Position numbers and translations under genes: made by a program. From Pseudomonas silvicola (GTDB lineage: Bacteria; Pseudomonadota; Gammaproteobacteria; Pseudomonadales; Pseudomonadaceae), in the NCBI RefSeq assembly GCF_026651855.1, contig NZ_CP093280.1, positions 2,210,001-2,274,000 on the forward strand: 64,000 nt of DNA. Direction: 5' to 3'. Numbering within the stretch: position 1 is the stretch's first letter; the number at the start of each line of letters is the position of its first letter. This document shows, one piece after another, positions 35,745 to 45,134 of this stretch. The notes under the pieces are model-generated. The model did no database searches. It had not been told where the DNA came from and was given only the letters and a program-made list of their open reading frames with translations.

Positions 35745-36416
35745 ATGCGCATCCTGCTCGCCGAAGACCATGTGTCGCTGGCCGAAAGCGTCGCCCAGGC
35801 CCTCAGGCATCTCGACCTGACCGTCGATGTGCTGCACGACGGCATCGCCGCCGACCTTGCCCTGAACAGCGAAGACTATGCCCTGGCCGTGCTGGACGTG
35901 GGGCTGCCGCGCCTGGATGGTTTTGAGCTGCTGGCCCGTCTGCGCGCCCGTGGCAAACACTTGCCGGTGCTGATGCTGACTGCACGCAGCGACGTGAAGG
36001 ACCGGGTTCATGGCCTGAACCTGGGCGCCGACGACTACCTGGCCAAGCCCTTCGAACTCAGCGAACTGGAGGCCCGGGTCAAGGCCCTGCTGCGCCGCAG
36101 TGTGCTGGGTGGCGAACGTCAGCAGCGCTGCGGTCCACTGGTGTACGACCTGGAGACCCGGCGCTTTACCCTGGGCGATGGCTGCCTGACCCTGACCTCC
36201 CGCGAGCAAGCCGTGCTGCAAGCCCTGATCGCCCGGCCAGGGCGGGTCATGAGCAAGGAACAACTGGCGGCCCAGGTGTTTGGCCTGGACGAAGAGGCGA
36301 GCGCCGATGCCATCGAAATCTACGTGCACCGCTTGCGCAAGAAGCTCGACGGGCAGGCCGTGGCCATCGTGACTTTCCGTGGCCTGGGCTACCTGCTCGA
36401 GGCCCGTGATGCGTAG
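35745..36416 (+). CDS. tctD: OmpR-type response regulator of tricarboxylate transport
   Basis: 223 aa. The receiver domain has acidic residues EDH, the phospho-acceptor in LAVLDVGLPRLDG and lysine in DYLAKPFELSE. The C-terminal winged helix follows the OmpR pattern (IYVHRLRKKLD). Divergent from tctC and overlapping the sensor gene, so it likely controls tctCBA. Confidence 0.9.
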   Translation: MRILLAEDHVSLAESVAQALRHLDLTVDVLHDGIAADLALNSEDYALAVLDVGLPRLDGFELLARLRARGKHLPVLMLTARSDVKDRVHGLNLGADDYLAKPFELSELEARVKALLRRSVLGGERQQRCGPLVYDLETRRFTLGDGCLTLTSREQAVLQALIARPGRVMSKEQLAAQVFGLDEEASADAIEIYVHRLRKKLDGQAVAIVTFRGLGYLLEARDA

Positions 36417-37788
36417 CGTGGGCAGCCTGCGCGGGCGGCTGCTGTGGAACCTGGCGCTGTTGCTGGTGGTGCTCCTGGTGGCCAGCGGCCTGAGCGCTTA
36501 CTGGAATGGTCGCGAGGCGGCCGACACCGCCTACGATCGTACCTTGCTGGCCTCGGCGCGCACCATCGCGGCGGGGCTCTCCCAGCGCGACGGCAGTCTT
36601 AGCGCGGACGTGCCCTATGTGGCGCTGGACACCTTTGCCTATGACAGTGCCGGGCGAATCTACTACCAGGTCAACGACATTCACCAGCAGTTGATTTCCG
36701 GCTACGACAATTTGCCCGCGCCGCCCGACGGCACCCCGCGCACCGATGATTACCCCGCCCTCGCGCGGTTCTACAACGCCCGCTATCTCGGCCAGGAGGT
36801 GCGGGTGGTCAGCCTCCTCAAGGCGGTCAGCGAGCCGAACATGAATGGCATGGCCGAGATCCGCGTGGCCGAGACTGAAGAGGCGCGTGAGCGCATGGCC
36901 CGCAGCCTGATGGCCGACACCCTGGTGCGGGTCGGGATGCTCGGCCTTGGCGCACTGTTACTGGTATGGTTTGCCGTCAGCGCCGCCCTGCGCCCGCTGG
37001 AGCGCTTGCGCGGCGAGGTGGAAGCGCGCCAGCCCGATGACTTGCGGCCTCTGCCCGTGGTCAGTGTGCAGCGCGAACTGGTACCGCTGGTATCGTCGCT
37101 CAACCATTTCACCGAGCGCTTGCGTGGCCAGTTCGAACGCCAGGCGCAGTTCATCGCCGATGCCGCCCACGAATTGCGCACGCCCCTGGCCGCGCTCAAG
37201 GCGCGCATCACCCTGGGCCAGCGCGCCGGGCAGGGCGAGGTGTGGCGGCATACCCTGGACGCGGCGGCCCAGGACACGGACCGCCTGACTCACCTGGCCA
37301 ACCAGTTGCTCTGCCTGGCGCGGGTGGAGAACGGCGCCCGCGCCATCGCCGAGGGCGGGGCGCAACGTGTGGACCTTACCCAGTTGGCGCGAGAATTGGG
37401 CATGGCGCTCGCGCCGTTGGCCCACGCCCGTGGCGTGGCCCTGGCGTTGGAGGCCGATGGGCCCGTATGGCTGCGTGGCGAGCCGACCCTGCTCAACGAG
37501 TTGCTCAGCAACCTGGTGGACAACGCCCTGGCGCATACCCCCGCGGGCGGCAACGTGGTCCTGCGGGTACGCGCCCCGGCCGTGCTGGAAGTCGAGGACG
37601 ACGGCCCGGGCATTCCCCCGGCCGAGCGCGAGCGGGTGTTCGAGCGCTTCTACCGCCGCCGCGCCGAGGGCGCCGGTCTGGGGCTGGCGATCGTCGGCGA
37701 GATCTGCAAGGCACACCTGGCGCAGATCACCTTGCACGACGGTGCCCCCAGGGGGCTGAAAGTGCAGGTCAGCTTCATCGCCGATTAG
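36409..37788 (+). CDS. tctE: Tricarboxylate-sensing histidine kinase
   Basis: About 459 aa from the ATG at 36409 (a GTG is just before), overlapping tctD by 8 nt. Two membrane helices flank a periplasmic region of ~145 residues. Then DHp helix with the phospho-histidine in ADAAHELRTPLAAL, N-box LVDNALAHT, G1 VEDDGPGIP and G2 GAGLGLAIV. Complete kinase. Its 3' end overlaps the convergent HDOD gene by 4 bp. Confidence 0.9.
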   Translation: MRSVGSLRGRLLWNLALLLVVLLVASGLSAYWNGREAADTAYDRTLLASARTIAAGLSQRDGSLSADVPYVALDTFAYDSAGRIYYQVNDIHQQLISGYDNLPAPPDGTPRTDDYPALARFYNARYLGQEVRVVSLLKAVSEPNMNGMAEIRVAETEEARERMARSLMADTLVRVGMLGLGALLLVWFAVSAALRPLERLRGEVEARQPDDLRPLPVVSVQRELVPLVSSLNHFTERLRGQFERQAQFIADAAHELRTPLAALKARITLGQRAGQGEVWRHTLDAAAQDTDRLTHLANQLLCLARVENGARAIAEGGAQRVDLTQLARELGMALAPLAHARGVALALEADGPVWLRGEPTLLNELLSNLVDNALAHTPAGGNVVLRVRAPAVLEVEDDGPGIPPAERERVFERFYRRRAEGAGLGLAIVGEICKAHLAQITLHDGAPRGLKVQVSFIAD

Positions 37789-38588
37789 CGGAACATCGCT
37801 AGCGCGTTGGCCAGGTCCGGGCCCGACAGCGGCACCTCGTCGCCCAGCTTCAGGTGCTGGCAGGCCGGCAGGTCGGGCAGCCGATGGCAATCGTTCTGGC
37901 GCACCAGGCGAGCGATCTGCACCACATCGGCGTAGTCGATGTGCGCGGTCTGGCGGTTCAGGTCCAGGTACTGGCCGGGTACCAGAGCCAGTTGGTGGGG
38001 GAATTCCCAGGCACGCAGGATCTTGTCGCCCAGCAGCGGGTGAATGCGTTCGATCACGTGGTTCAGGCACACCGGGTCCGAGAGCAACTCGTTGTGGTCC
38101 TGGGCATAGGTCAGGATCGGCAGGATGCCGATCTGGTGCACCAGGCCGGCGAGGGCCGCCTGGTCGGACTTCAATGGGGTGTAGCGGCGGCAGAGCTCAT
38201 AGCTGATACCCGCCACTTCCAGGCTCTGGCTCCATACTTCAAGCATTTTGGCTTGTACCACGGGGGAGCGGGCGTGAAAAATCTGCTCGATCACCAGGCC
38301 GATGGCCAGGTTGCTGCCGTAATTGATGCCCAGCCGGCTGATGGCCGCGTTCAGGTCGGTGACTTCCTGGCTGGCGCGCAACATGGGGCTGTTGACGACC
38401 TTGATCAGGCGCGCCGCCAACGCCGGGTCACGGCTGATGACCTTGCCCAGGGCTGCGATGCTGATGTCCTGGTCTTCGGCTGCCTCGCGGATGCGCAAAG
38501 CGACTTCCGGCAAGGTAGGCAATACCAGGTCATCATTTTCGATGGCCGCCAGCAAATGCTCTTGAACCTGTTCGGCCAATTGGCTCAT
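37785..38588 (-). CDS. HDOD domain signalling protein
   Basis: 267 aa. The HDOD core covers most of the protein: LPEVALRIREAAED, SRDPALAARLIKVVNSP and the helical LAGLVHQIGILPILTYA segment, with loss of full HD metal residues as usual. No extra output domain. These proteins act in signalling networks; the partner is unknown here. Confidence 0.85.
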   Translation of the reverse strand: MSQLAEQVQEHLLAAIENDDLVLPTLPEVALRIREAAEDQDISIAALGKVISRDPALAARLIKVVNSPMLRASQEVTDLNAAISRLGINYGSNLAIGLVIEQIFHARSPVVQAKMLEVWSQSLEVAGISYELCRRYTPLKSDQAALAGLVHQIGILPILTYAQDHNELLSDPVCLNHVIERIHPLLGDKILRAWEFPHQLALVPGQYLDLNRQTAHIDYADVVQIARLVRQNDCHRLPDLPACQHLKLGDEVPLSGPDLANALAMFR

Positions 38589-38654
38589 CTCGACTTCCTG
38601 AGGCGCTAACGCGGTGGGCGCCCATCAAGCCATCGACGGGCGGGCAGTATATGC

Positions 38655-39596
38655 CTAGCGTTGGATCTCGCGGTCGCGGTCCAGTTCATACGGCAGGTCG
38701 AGCAACTGCAGGCGCGGGCCATCCAGGCTGCCCAGGTGGATGTTGCCATCCTCCACGGCCTCGGCCTGCAGCACCGCGAGCAGCTCGCTGCCCTGTTCGG
38801 CGTGAGCGGCCAGCGCCACCTCGCCGATGGAACTGCCGTGCGTGGGCGCGAACAGGGGGGTGCCAGGCGCTGGAAGGTCCGTGCCGCCCAGCGACAGGCG
38901 GTACAGGCGACGTTTCAGTTTGCCCAGGTACTGCATGCGCGCCACGATTTCCTGGCCGGTGTAGCAGCCTTTCTTGAAGCTGACACCGCCCACGGCTTGC
39001 AGGTTGAGCATCTGCGGAATGAAAGCTTCACGGGTTTCGGGCATCACCTGTGCAATGCCTGCGCGAACCTGGCCCAGCAGCCAGGCATCGAGCTCGCCCG
39101 GCGTCAGCAGCGCGGCCAATTGCTGCTTGACGCTGTCGGCCTGCTCGGCCGGCACCCACACTTCGGCGCGGTCGGGGGACACGCGCACGGCGATAAGCGC
39201 CTCGTGGCGGGCTGCCACGTTGTTCTCTTCGCCCAGTTCCAGGCCCAGGGCCTGCAAGGCCGCCTGGCCGCCGACGAGGCCGAAGCGTACCCACGCATCG
39301 CTTTCGTCGGTGAGCTTGGATTTGGAGAATACTGCGTACTTCTTCAGGTCTGCCAGTTGGGGCTCGACCAGCTCGCGCGCCATGGCCAGCAGCACGCCAT
39401 CACCTTGCAGGACGATGCGGAAGCTCGACTGCATGCGGCCCTTCTGGGTGCAGCGGGCGCCGAGGCTGGCGTAATGCTCGTTGAGGTAATTGATGTTGCA
39501 GGTCAATTGACCCTGCAAGAACTTGCCGGCATCGGAGCCGCGGACGGCGAGAACGCCTTCGTGGGACAGCACGCAGAAAAAAGCAGAATCGGCCAT
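38655..39596 (-). CDS. ygfZ: Folate-binding Fe-S/tRNA-modification protein YgfZ
   Basis: 313 aa from the ATG at 39596. It has the GcvT-like fold and the YgfZ signature KGCYTGQEIVARMQYLGKLK with the essential cysteine. YgfZ uses folate and supports Fe-S enzymes such as MiaB. Divergent from sdhE, another factor linked to Fe-S/flavin succinate dehydrogenase. Confidence 0.92.
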   Translation of the reverse strand: MADSAFFCVLSHEGVLAVRGSDAGKFLQGQLTCNINYLNEHYASLGARCTQKGRMQSSFRIVLQGDGVLLAMARELVEPQLADLKKYAVFSKSKLTDESDAWVRFGLVGGQAALQALGLELGEENNVAARHEALIAVRVSPDRAEVWVPAEQADSVKQQLAALLTPGELDAWLLGQVRAGIAQVMPETREAFIPQMLNLQAVGGVSFKKGCYTGQEIVARMQYLGKLKRRLYRLSLGGTDLPAPGTPLFAPTHGSSIGEVALAAHAEQGSELLAVLQAEAVEDGNIHLGSLDGPRLQLLDLPYELDRDREIQR

Positions 39597-39642
39597 GGGA
39601 CATCGCAAGGGCAAAAAGACTGAAACACATGATAGAGCAAGG

Positions 39643-39691
39643 TACAAGCTACAAGCTACAAGCTACATCGATAGCTTGCAGCTTAAAGCTA
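39643..39691. repeat. Short tandem/inverted repeat (TACAAGC)3
   Basis: Three copies of TACAAGC (39643-39663) followed by the complementary arm AGCTTGCAGCTTAAAGCT (near 39673-39690). It may form a hairpin in the ygfZ/sdhE divergent spacer. Such motifs occur between Pseudomonas genes. Confidence 0.6.
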
Positions 39692-39755
39692 CATAGGTCC
39701 AAGTGCCCGACGGCGCCTGCCGCTGTATACTGCCCGCCTATTTGAGGAGCGCTCC

Positions 39756-40010
39756 ATGGTCGAAGATATTGAACTCAACCGGCTCTACTGGCATAGCCGC
39801 CGCGGCATGCTGGAGCTGGACGTCTTGCTGGTGCCTTTCGTCAAGGAGGTGTACCCAAGCCTCGATGACACGGACCGCGAATGCTACCGCCGCCTGCTGG
39901 AATGCGAAGACCAGGACATGTTTGGCTGGTTCATGGAGCGCACCGAGTCCCAGGACCCAGAGTTGCAGCGCATGGTTCGCATGATTCTGGACCGTGTCCA
40001 GCCCAAGTAA
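39756..40010 (+). CDS. sdhE: Succinate dehydrogenase flavinylation factor
   Basis: 84 aa, normal length. The RRGMLELD motif (16-23), the SdhE signature that contacts the flavoprotein SdhA, is present. Assists covalent FAD attachment. Overlaps ygfX by 17 nt, the usual sdhE-ygfX pairing. Confidence 0.93.
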   Translation: MVEDIELNRLYWHSRRGMLELDVLLVPFVKEVYPSLDDTDRECYRRLLECEDQDMFGWFMERTESQDPELQRMVRMILDRVQPK

Positions 40011-40446
40011 GGTCTTTCAGTGCCGCTGGCAGCCGTCCCGACGGTTGTTGGCGGCCTACCTCACCGCGCAGGGGCTGGCCCTGGTCAGCCTGCTGTTGCT
40101 CGACGTGCCTTTTGCATGGCGTGCGCTGGGTGTGCTGGCGTGCATCGCCCACGGCGTCTGGCACCTGCCGCGCGTCATTCTGCTCGACCACCCCCTTGCC
40201 TGGCGCGGTTTGCGCCGGGACACGGGTGGCTGGTCGCTGTGGCGCCGTGCCGATGGCTGGCAGGTGGTGCAACTGCTGCCCGACAGCATGGCGCTGCCGG
40301 GGTTGGTGGTGCTGCGCTTTCGCGCCAAGGGCCAGTGGTGGCCGCGCAGCCTGTGCCTGCCGGCCGACACGCTGAGCGCCGATGAACACCGGCGCTTGCG
40401 GGTGCGGCTCAAGTTCAGTCGTCGAAGGTGGGCGGCACCAGGATAG
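39994..40446 (+). CDS. ygfX: YgfX family membrane protein (CptA-type)
   Basis: 150 aa from a GTG at 39994. Two close N-terminal hydrophobic helices ([31 protein letters not shown]), then a soluble domain ending in basic residues, as in YgfX/CptA. In E. coli it is a membrane toxin-like partner of SdhE. Its 3' end overlaps convergent nadB by 32 bp. Confidence 0.82.
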   Translation: MSSPSKVFQCRWQPSRRLLAAYLTAQGLALVSLLLLDVPFAWRALGVLACIAHGVWHLPRVILLDHPLAWRGLRRDTGGWSLWRRADGWQVVQLLPDSMALPGLVVLRFRAKGQWWPRSLCLPADTLSADEHRRLRVRLKFSRRRWAAPG

Positions 40447-42031
40447 TGTCCCGCGCCTCGGGCAGCATCTCGGGGTAGTCCAGCGTGTAGTGCAAGCCGC
40501 GGCTTTCCTTGCGCTGCATGGCCGAACGGATCATCAGTTCGGCGACCTGCGCCAGGTTGCGCAGTTCGATCAGGTCGCGGCTGACCTTGTAGTTGCTGTA
40601 GAACTCGTCGATCTCGTCCAGCAGCAGCCGTACCCGGTGCTCTGCCCGCTGCAGGCGCTTGGTGGTGCGCACGATGCCCACGTAGTCCCACATGAAGCGG
40701 CGCAGTTCATCCCAGTTGTGGGCGATGATCACGTCTTCGTCCGAATCGGTCACCTGGCTGGCATCCCAGTGGGGCAACGCCTCGGGCATGGCAATGTGCG
40801 GCAGCAGCCCGACGATGTGCGCGGCGGCCGAACGGCCATACACGAAACATTCCAGCAGCGAGTTGCTGGCCATGCGGTTGGCGCCGTGAAGCCCGGTGAA
40901 GGTGGTTTCGCCAATGGCGTACAGGCCCGGCACGTCGGTACGGCCCTGTTCGTCCACCATTACCCCGCCGCAGGTGTAGTGCGCCGCCGGTACCACCGGA
41001 ATGGACTGGCGGGTGATGTCGATGCCGAAGGCCAGGCAACGCTCGTACACCGTTGGGAAGTGCGTGGTGATGAATTCGGCGGGTTTGTGGCTGATGTCCA
41101 GATACACGCAGTCAATGCCCAGGCGTTTCATTTCATGGTCGATGGCCCGGGCCACGATGTCCCGTGGCGCCAGCTCGGCGCGCGGGTCGAAGCGTGGCAT
41201 GAAGCGCTCGCCGTTGGGCAGCTTGAGCACCGCGCCTTCGCCGCGCAGGGCTTCGGTCACCAGGAAACTCTTGGCCTGGGGGTGGTACAGGCAGGTGGGG
41301 TGGAACTGGTTGAATTCCAGGTTCGCGACCCGGCACCCGGCCCGCCAGGCCATGGCGATGCCGTCACCGCAGGCGCCGTCGGGGTTGCTGGTATAGAGGT
41401 AGACCTTGGCGGCGCCGCCCGTGGCCAGGACGGTGAAGCGGGCGCCGAACGTGTCGACTTCACCCGTATTGCGGTTCAGCACATAGGCGCCCAGGCAGCG
41501 GTCACCGGTCAGCCCCAGGCGGCGCTCGGTGATCAGGTCCACGGCCACTCGCTGTTCCAGCAGCTCGATATTGGGGCGCAGGCGCGCCTGGGCCAGCAAT
41601 GTCTTGAAGATAGCCGCGCCCGTGGCATCGGCGGCGTGAATGATGCGCCGGTGACTGTGGCCGCCCTCGCGGGTCAAGTGGAACTCGAAACTGCCTTCTT
41701 CGTGGTCGGGGTCGTCGTCACGGGTAAAAGGCACACCCTGGTCGATCAGCCACTGGATGGCTTCGCGGCTGTGCTCCACGGTGAAGCGCACCGCGTCCTC
41801 ATGGCACAGGCCGCCGCCGGCATTGAGGGTGTCCTCTACATGAGACTGCACCGTGTCGGCATCGTCCAGCACCGCGGCCACACCACCCTGGGCCCAGAAT
41901 GTGGAGCCGTTGGCCAGGTCGCCCTTGCTCAAGACTGCGATACGCAGATGGCCCGGCAAGGTCAGCGCCAGGCTCAGGCCGGCTGCACCGCTGCCAATCA
42001 CTAGAACGTCGTGTTGATACTGCTGGCTCAT
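40415..42031 (-). CDS. nadB: L-aspartate oxidase
   Basis: 538 aa. Dinucleotide-binding motif [13 protein letters not shown] at the N-terminus, the FAD-binding [13 protein letters not shown] segment and the substrate loop [20 protein letters not shown] with later [12 protein letters not shown]. Oxidises aspartate to iminoaspartate, the first step in NAD synthesis. The next step, NadA, is not in the window, but NAD salvage genes lie at 58720-61404. Confidence 0.95.
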   Translation of the reverse strand: MSQQYQHDVLVIGSGAAGLSLALTLPGHLRIAVLSKGDLANGSTFWAQGGVAAVLDDADTVQSHVEDTLNAGGGLCHEDAVRFTVEHSREAIQWLIDQGVPFTRDDDPDHEEGSFEFHLTREGGHSHRRIIHAADATGAAIFKTLLAQARLRPNIELLEQRVAVDLITERRLGLTGDRCLGAYVLNRNTGEVDTFGARFTVLATGGAAKVYLYTSNPDGACGDGIAMAWRAGCRVANLEFNQFHPTCLYHPQAKSFLVTEALRGEGAVLKLPNGERFMPRFDPRAELAPRDIVARAIDHEMKRLGIDCVYLDISHKPAEFITTHFPTVYERCLAFGIDITRQSIPVVPAAHYTCGGVMVDEQGRTDVPGLYAIGETTFTGLHGANRMASNSLLECFVYGRSAAAHIVGLLPHIAMPEALPHWDASQVTDSDEDVIIAHNWDELRRFMWDYVGIVRTTKRLQRAEHRVRLLLDEIDEFYSNYKVSRDLIELRNLAQVAELMIRSAMQRKESRGLHYTLDYPEMLPEARDTILVPPTFDD

Positions 42032-42406
42032 GTCTGGGGTTCCGCTGCAAAGGCGACTATTGTTTTGCGCGCAGTCTCGTTCATGCGGGGTGGGGAGTGC
42101 AATGCTCTGATGGTAGGGGCTGCGGCGATCGCAGTTCGGGCTTGCTCGTCATGCGGGCACGGTATGGTGGCAAGTTGCTGGGCGCGCCGCTTCAGGCACC
42201 ACTAGTATATAAATGGGGCGAGCGGCACAATAGCCAAACCTTCATGGCGTTGTGGAACTATACCGTTGGTCGGGTTATCAGATGTATGGACCTGCGCAAG
42301 CGAGGATTACGCCCGACCGCCGGTCTTGAGCGCTGTTACACGGCTGAAACACCGACGGTCAGTGCTTGATCATGCAACGTCCGTGGGCGATCCCTGCAAA
42401 TACCGG

Positions 42407-42434
42407 GAACTTTATGCAACATGCCGGTATCCAT
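42407..42434 (+). promoter_or_regulatory. Candidate AlgU-type promoter, distal
   Basis: GAACTT (42407-42412), 17-bp spacer and TCCAT (42430-42434), near the sigma-E consensus GAACTT-N16/17-TCTGA. It is upstream of algU, where P. aeruginosa has two AlgU-dependent promoters. The rest of the 650-bp gap (42032-42688) holds no gene. Confidence 0.5.
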
Positions 42435-42602
42435 AGACGGTCGCCCATGAGAAGGGAAGGGGCGTCGGCTTTATGTGGGGCTGAAGTCGCTGGCCACTGC
42501 AAGCGGATTCGACGACAAGATTATTGACGCAGCCGGCCATGACCGCGCTGCGGTTTTCGTGCAGGCCAAATTATGGTTCGCAGGAAACTTGCTTGGAGGG
42601 GA

Positions 42603-42629
42603 GAACTTTTGCGAAAAGCCCGAGTCTAT
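42603..42629 (+). promoter_or_regulatory. AlgU autoregulatory promoter, proximal
   Basis: GAACTT (42603-42608), 16-bp spacer and TCTAT (42625-42629), 60 bp before the algU start. Good fit to the sigma-E type consensus. Confidence 0.7.
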
Positions 42630-42688
42630 GTTTGCAAGCCTGAACGTTGGCTTAAGCAATGCTCCTCCCGGCTCAACGAGGAGTGTTC

Positions 42689-43270
42689 ATGCTAACCCAG
42701 GAAGAGGATCAGCAACTGGTCGAGCGTGTTCAACGCGGCGACCGGCGAGCTTTCGATCTGTTGGTGCTGAAATACCAGCACAAGATTCTCGGGTTGATCG
42801 TGCGTTTCGTGCACGACACCCATGAAGCCCAGGACGTGGCGCAAGAGGCCTTCATCAAGGCGTATCGAGCGCTTGGAAATTTTCGCGGTGACAGTGCGTT
42901 TTATACGTGGCTGTACCGTATCGCCATCAACACGGCGAAAAACTATCTGGTTTCCCGCGGTCGCAGGCCGCCAGATAGCGATGTGAGTTCCGAGGATGCC
43001 GAGTTCTACGACGGCGATCATGGCCTCAAGGATCTGGAGTCTCCGGAGCGCTCCCTGTTACGCGATGAGATCGAGGGCACCGTCCACCGGACCATCCAGC
43101 AACTGCCAGAAGATTTGCGTACGGCGTTAACTTTACGTGAATTCGACGGTCTGAGTTACGAGGACATTGCAAGCGTCATGCAATGCCCGGTGGGTACCGT
43201 GCGATCTCGGATTTTCCGCGCTCGGGAGGCCATAGATAAAGCCCTGCAGCCTTTGTTGCAGGAAACCTGA
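42689..43270 (+). CDS. algU: Extracytoplasmic stress sigma factor AlgU (sigma-22/RpoE)
   Basis: 193 aa from the ATG at 42689 (GAGGAG upstream; the frame opens at 42659). ECF sigma factor with region 2 DLLVLKYQHKILGLIVRFV, DVAQEAFIKAYRAL and region 4 LREFDGLSYEDIASVMQCPV. Directs envelope-stress and exopolysaccharide genes. MucA, encoded next, holds it at the membrane. Confidence 0.96.
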   Translation: MLTQEEDQQLVERVQRGDRRAFDLLVLKYQHKILGLIVRFVHDTHEAQDVAQEAFIKAYRALGNFRGDSAFYTWLYRIAINTAKNYLVSRGRRPPDSDVSSEDAEFYDGDHGLKDLESPERSLLRDEIEGTVHRTIQQLPEDLRTALTLREFDGLSYEDIASVMQCPVGTVRSRIFRAREAIDKALQPLLQET

Positions 43271-43301
43271 GACAGCGGCGACAGCCAAGAGAGGAACCGC
43301 C

Positions 43302-43898
43302 ATGAGTCGTGAAGCTTTGCAGGAATCGCTGTCCGCGGTGATGGATAACGAAGCGGACGAACTGGAATTGCGCCGGGTCATCAACGCGCTTGAAGACCCG
43401 GAAACACGAGCGACCTGGAATCGTTACCAGATCGCTCGTGCTGTAATGCACAAGGACTTGCTTGACCCGCGCCTGGACCTGGCTACTGCCGTGTCCGTGG
43501 CCATTGCCGACGAAGTCGCGCCCGTCAAGACCACCCGTGGCCCTTGGCGCAGCATCGGTCGCCTGGCTGTGGCTGCCTCGGTCACCGTGGCCGTGCTGGC
43601 TGGTGTTCGCCTGTACAACCAGGACGAGATCACCGGCAACCAGCTGGCCCAGCAGCAGCCCGCTACTCAGCAGGCGCCGTCCGTGCCGCAGGTTCAAGGT
43701 CCTGCCGTGCTGGCTGGTTACACCGAAAGCGCCGACCAGAGCACCGGCCCGATGGCCAATGGTGTACTGCAAGGCCAGCCGGGTGCGCATGACCAGCGTC
43801 TGCCAGGCTACCTGCGTCAGCATGCTCAGGAAGCCGCGCTGAAAGGCACCGAAAGCGCGTTGCCGTACGCACGTGCTGCGAGCCTTGAAAACCGCTAG
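43302..43898 (+). CDS. mucA: Anti-sigma factor MucA
   Basis: 198 aa, full length. The cytosolic N-terminal part (REALQESLSAVMDNEADELE) binds AlgU; one membrane helix (LAVAASVTVAVLAGVRLY, near 88-105); a periplasmic Gln-rich tail. No mucA22-like truncation, so the alginate system should be restrained. Between algU and mucB. Confidence 0.95.
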   Translation: MSREALQESLSAVMDNEADELELRRVINALEDPETRATWNRYQIARAVMHKDLLDPRLDLATAVSVAIADEVAPVKTTRGPWRSIGRLAVAASVTVAVLAGVRLYNQDEITGNQLAQQQPATQQAPSVPQVQGPAVLAGYTESADQSTGPMANGVLQGQPGAHDQRLPGYLRQHAQEAALKGTESALPYARAASLENR

Positions 43899-43906
43899 GG
43901 AGCTTC

Positions 43907-44866
43907 ATGCGCGCCATACCGCTATTACCGCTATTGCTCGGTTCTTGCCTGAGCGTCCCGGCCTTCGCGGCCAACGACGCTTCACAATGGCTTAACCGCC
44001 TGGCCCAGGCCGAGCAGCAGCAGAGTTTCCAGGGCACTTTCGTCTACGAACGCAACGGCAGCTTCTCCACCCACGATATCTGGCATCGCGCCCAGAATGG
44101 CAAGGTCACCGAGCGGCTTCTGCAGCTCGATGGCTCGGCCCAGGAAGTCGTGCGCGTGGATGGCCGCACCCAGTGCGTGAGCGGCACGCTGGTGTCTGGC
44201 GTGAGCCAGGCCCCCAGTGCGTCGGCACGGGAGCTGGACCCGCTGAAGTTGATGTCCTGGTATGACCTGGCGGTAGCAGGGCAGTCCCGGGTGGCGGGGC
44301 GTGACGCCACCATCGTCACCCTGACGCCCAAGGACCAGCATCGCTACGGTTTCGAATTGCATCTGGACACCCAGACTGGCCTGCCGCTCAAATCGTTGTT
44401 GCTTGACGACAAGGGGCGCCTGCTCGAACGCTTTCAGTTCACCCGCCTTGACCCCAATGCGCCCACCGACGCCGACCTGGCCGCCAGTGACAATTGCAAG
44501 CCCCTGGGGCCTGCCGTCGCTGCCCAGCCCTCGGTATCGGGTACTGGCCATTGGCGTTCGGATTGGCTGCCGCCCGGCTTCGAGCTGGCCAACAGTTCCG
44601 TGCGCAAGGATCCGGATAGCAAGACCACTGTCACCAGCCTGATGTACGACGATGGGCTGGCCCGTTTCTCGGTGTTCCTGGAACCGCTCAACGGCACCTC
44701 GGGCATGGACACTCGAACGCAGTTGGGGCCGACCTCGGCGGTCTCCCGGCGCCTGACGACGCCCAAGGGCGACGTCATGGTCACGGTAGTGGGCGAGATC
44801 CCTATCGGCACCGCCGAGCGAATTGCCTTGTCGATGCGCGCCCAAGACACCCAGGCGAAGAATTGA
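43907..44866 (+). CDS. mucB: MucB (RseB-like), periplasmic protector of MucA
   Basis: 319 aa with a signal peptide (LLPLLLGSCLSVPAFA). The mature protein shows the RseB layout: an N-terminal lipid-sensing domain (FQGTFVYERNGSFSTHDIWH) and a smaller C-terminal domain. Protects MucA from AlgW cleavage. It is followed by a gap rather than mucC. Confidence 0.93.
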   Translation: MRAIPLLPLLLGSCLSVPAFAANDASQWLNRLAQAEQQQSFQGTFVYERNGSFSTHDIWHRAQNGKVTERLLQLDGSAQEVVRVDGRTQCVSGTLVSGVSQAPSASARELDPLKLMSWYDLAVAGQSRVAGRDATIVTLTPKDQHRYGFELHLDTQTGLPLKSLLLDDKGRLLERFQFTRLDPNAPTDADLAASDNCKPLGPAVAAQPSVSGTGHWRSDWLPPGFELANSSVRKDPDSKTTVTSLMYDDGLARFSVFLEPLNGTSGMDTRTQLGPTSAVSRRLTTPKGDVMVTVVGEIPIGTAERIALSMRAQDTQAKN

Positions 44867-44935
44867 GGCGCCAGTGCTGAGCAGAATCAGGCGCGCAGGG
44901 AGCGCGTCACGGCATCCGTTACAAAGGATGACGAA

Positions 44936-45064
44936 ATGAAACTTCTGTCAGTCAGGTTGCAAAATCCCCTGAATTTTTCTATAGGTCAGACCCTCAAGGG
45001 TCTGGCCTTGTGTGCTGTTCAAAGGATCGCCACTGCCGACAACCCGGACCCGGACCTTGCCTAG
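44936..45064 (+). CDS. Possible small protein/leader peptide (42 aa)
   Basis: ATG at 44936 has AAAGGATG upstream with a 7-nt gap; the frame ends at TAG 45062-45064. The peptide starts MKLLSVRLQNPLNFS and ends TADNPDPDLA. The last part overlaps a hairpin. It occupies the place of mucC, but is too short to be MucC. Confidence 0.35.
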   Translation: MKLLSVRLQNPLNFSIGQTLKGLALCAVQRIATADNPDPDLA

Positions 45065-45082
45065 GGCAGCGTCCGGGTTTCG
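44982..45082. terminator. Two hairpins in mucB-mucD gap
   Basis: GGTCAGACCCTCAAGGGTCTGGCC (first hairpin, about 44984-45008) and a longer AACCCGGAC ... GTCCGGGTT pair (about 45042-45079). They may act as attenuators or partial terminators between mucB and mucD; there is no T-tract. Confidence 0.45.
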
Positions 45083-45134
45083 TGCGTCTGGCGTTCCCCA
45101 TTGCTAAACCTTGCTCGTTACTGACGGGAGCCGT

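Noticed and set aside
39643-39691. CRISPR array
   Set aside because: Only three adjacent 7-bp units without spacers and no cas genes.
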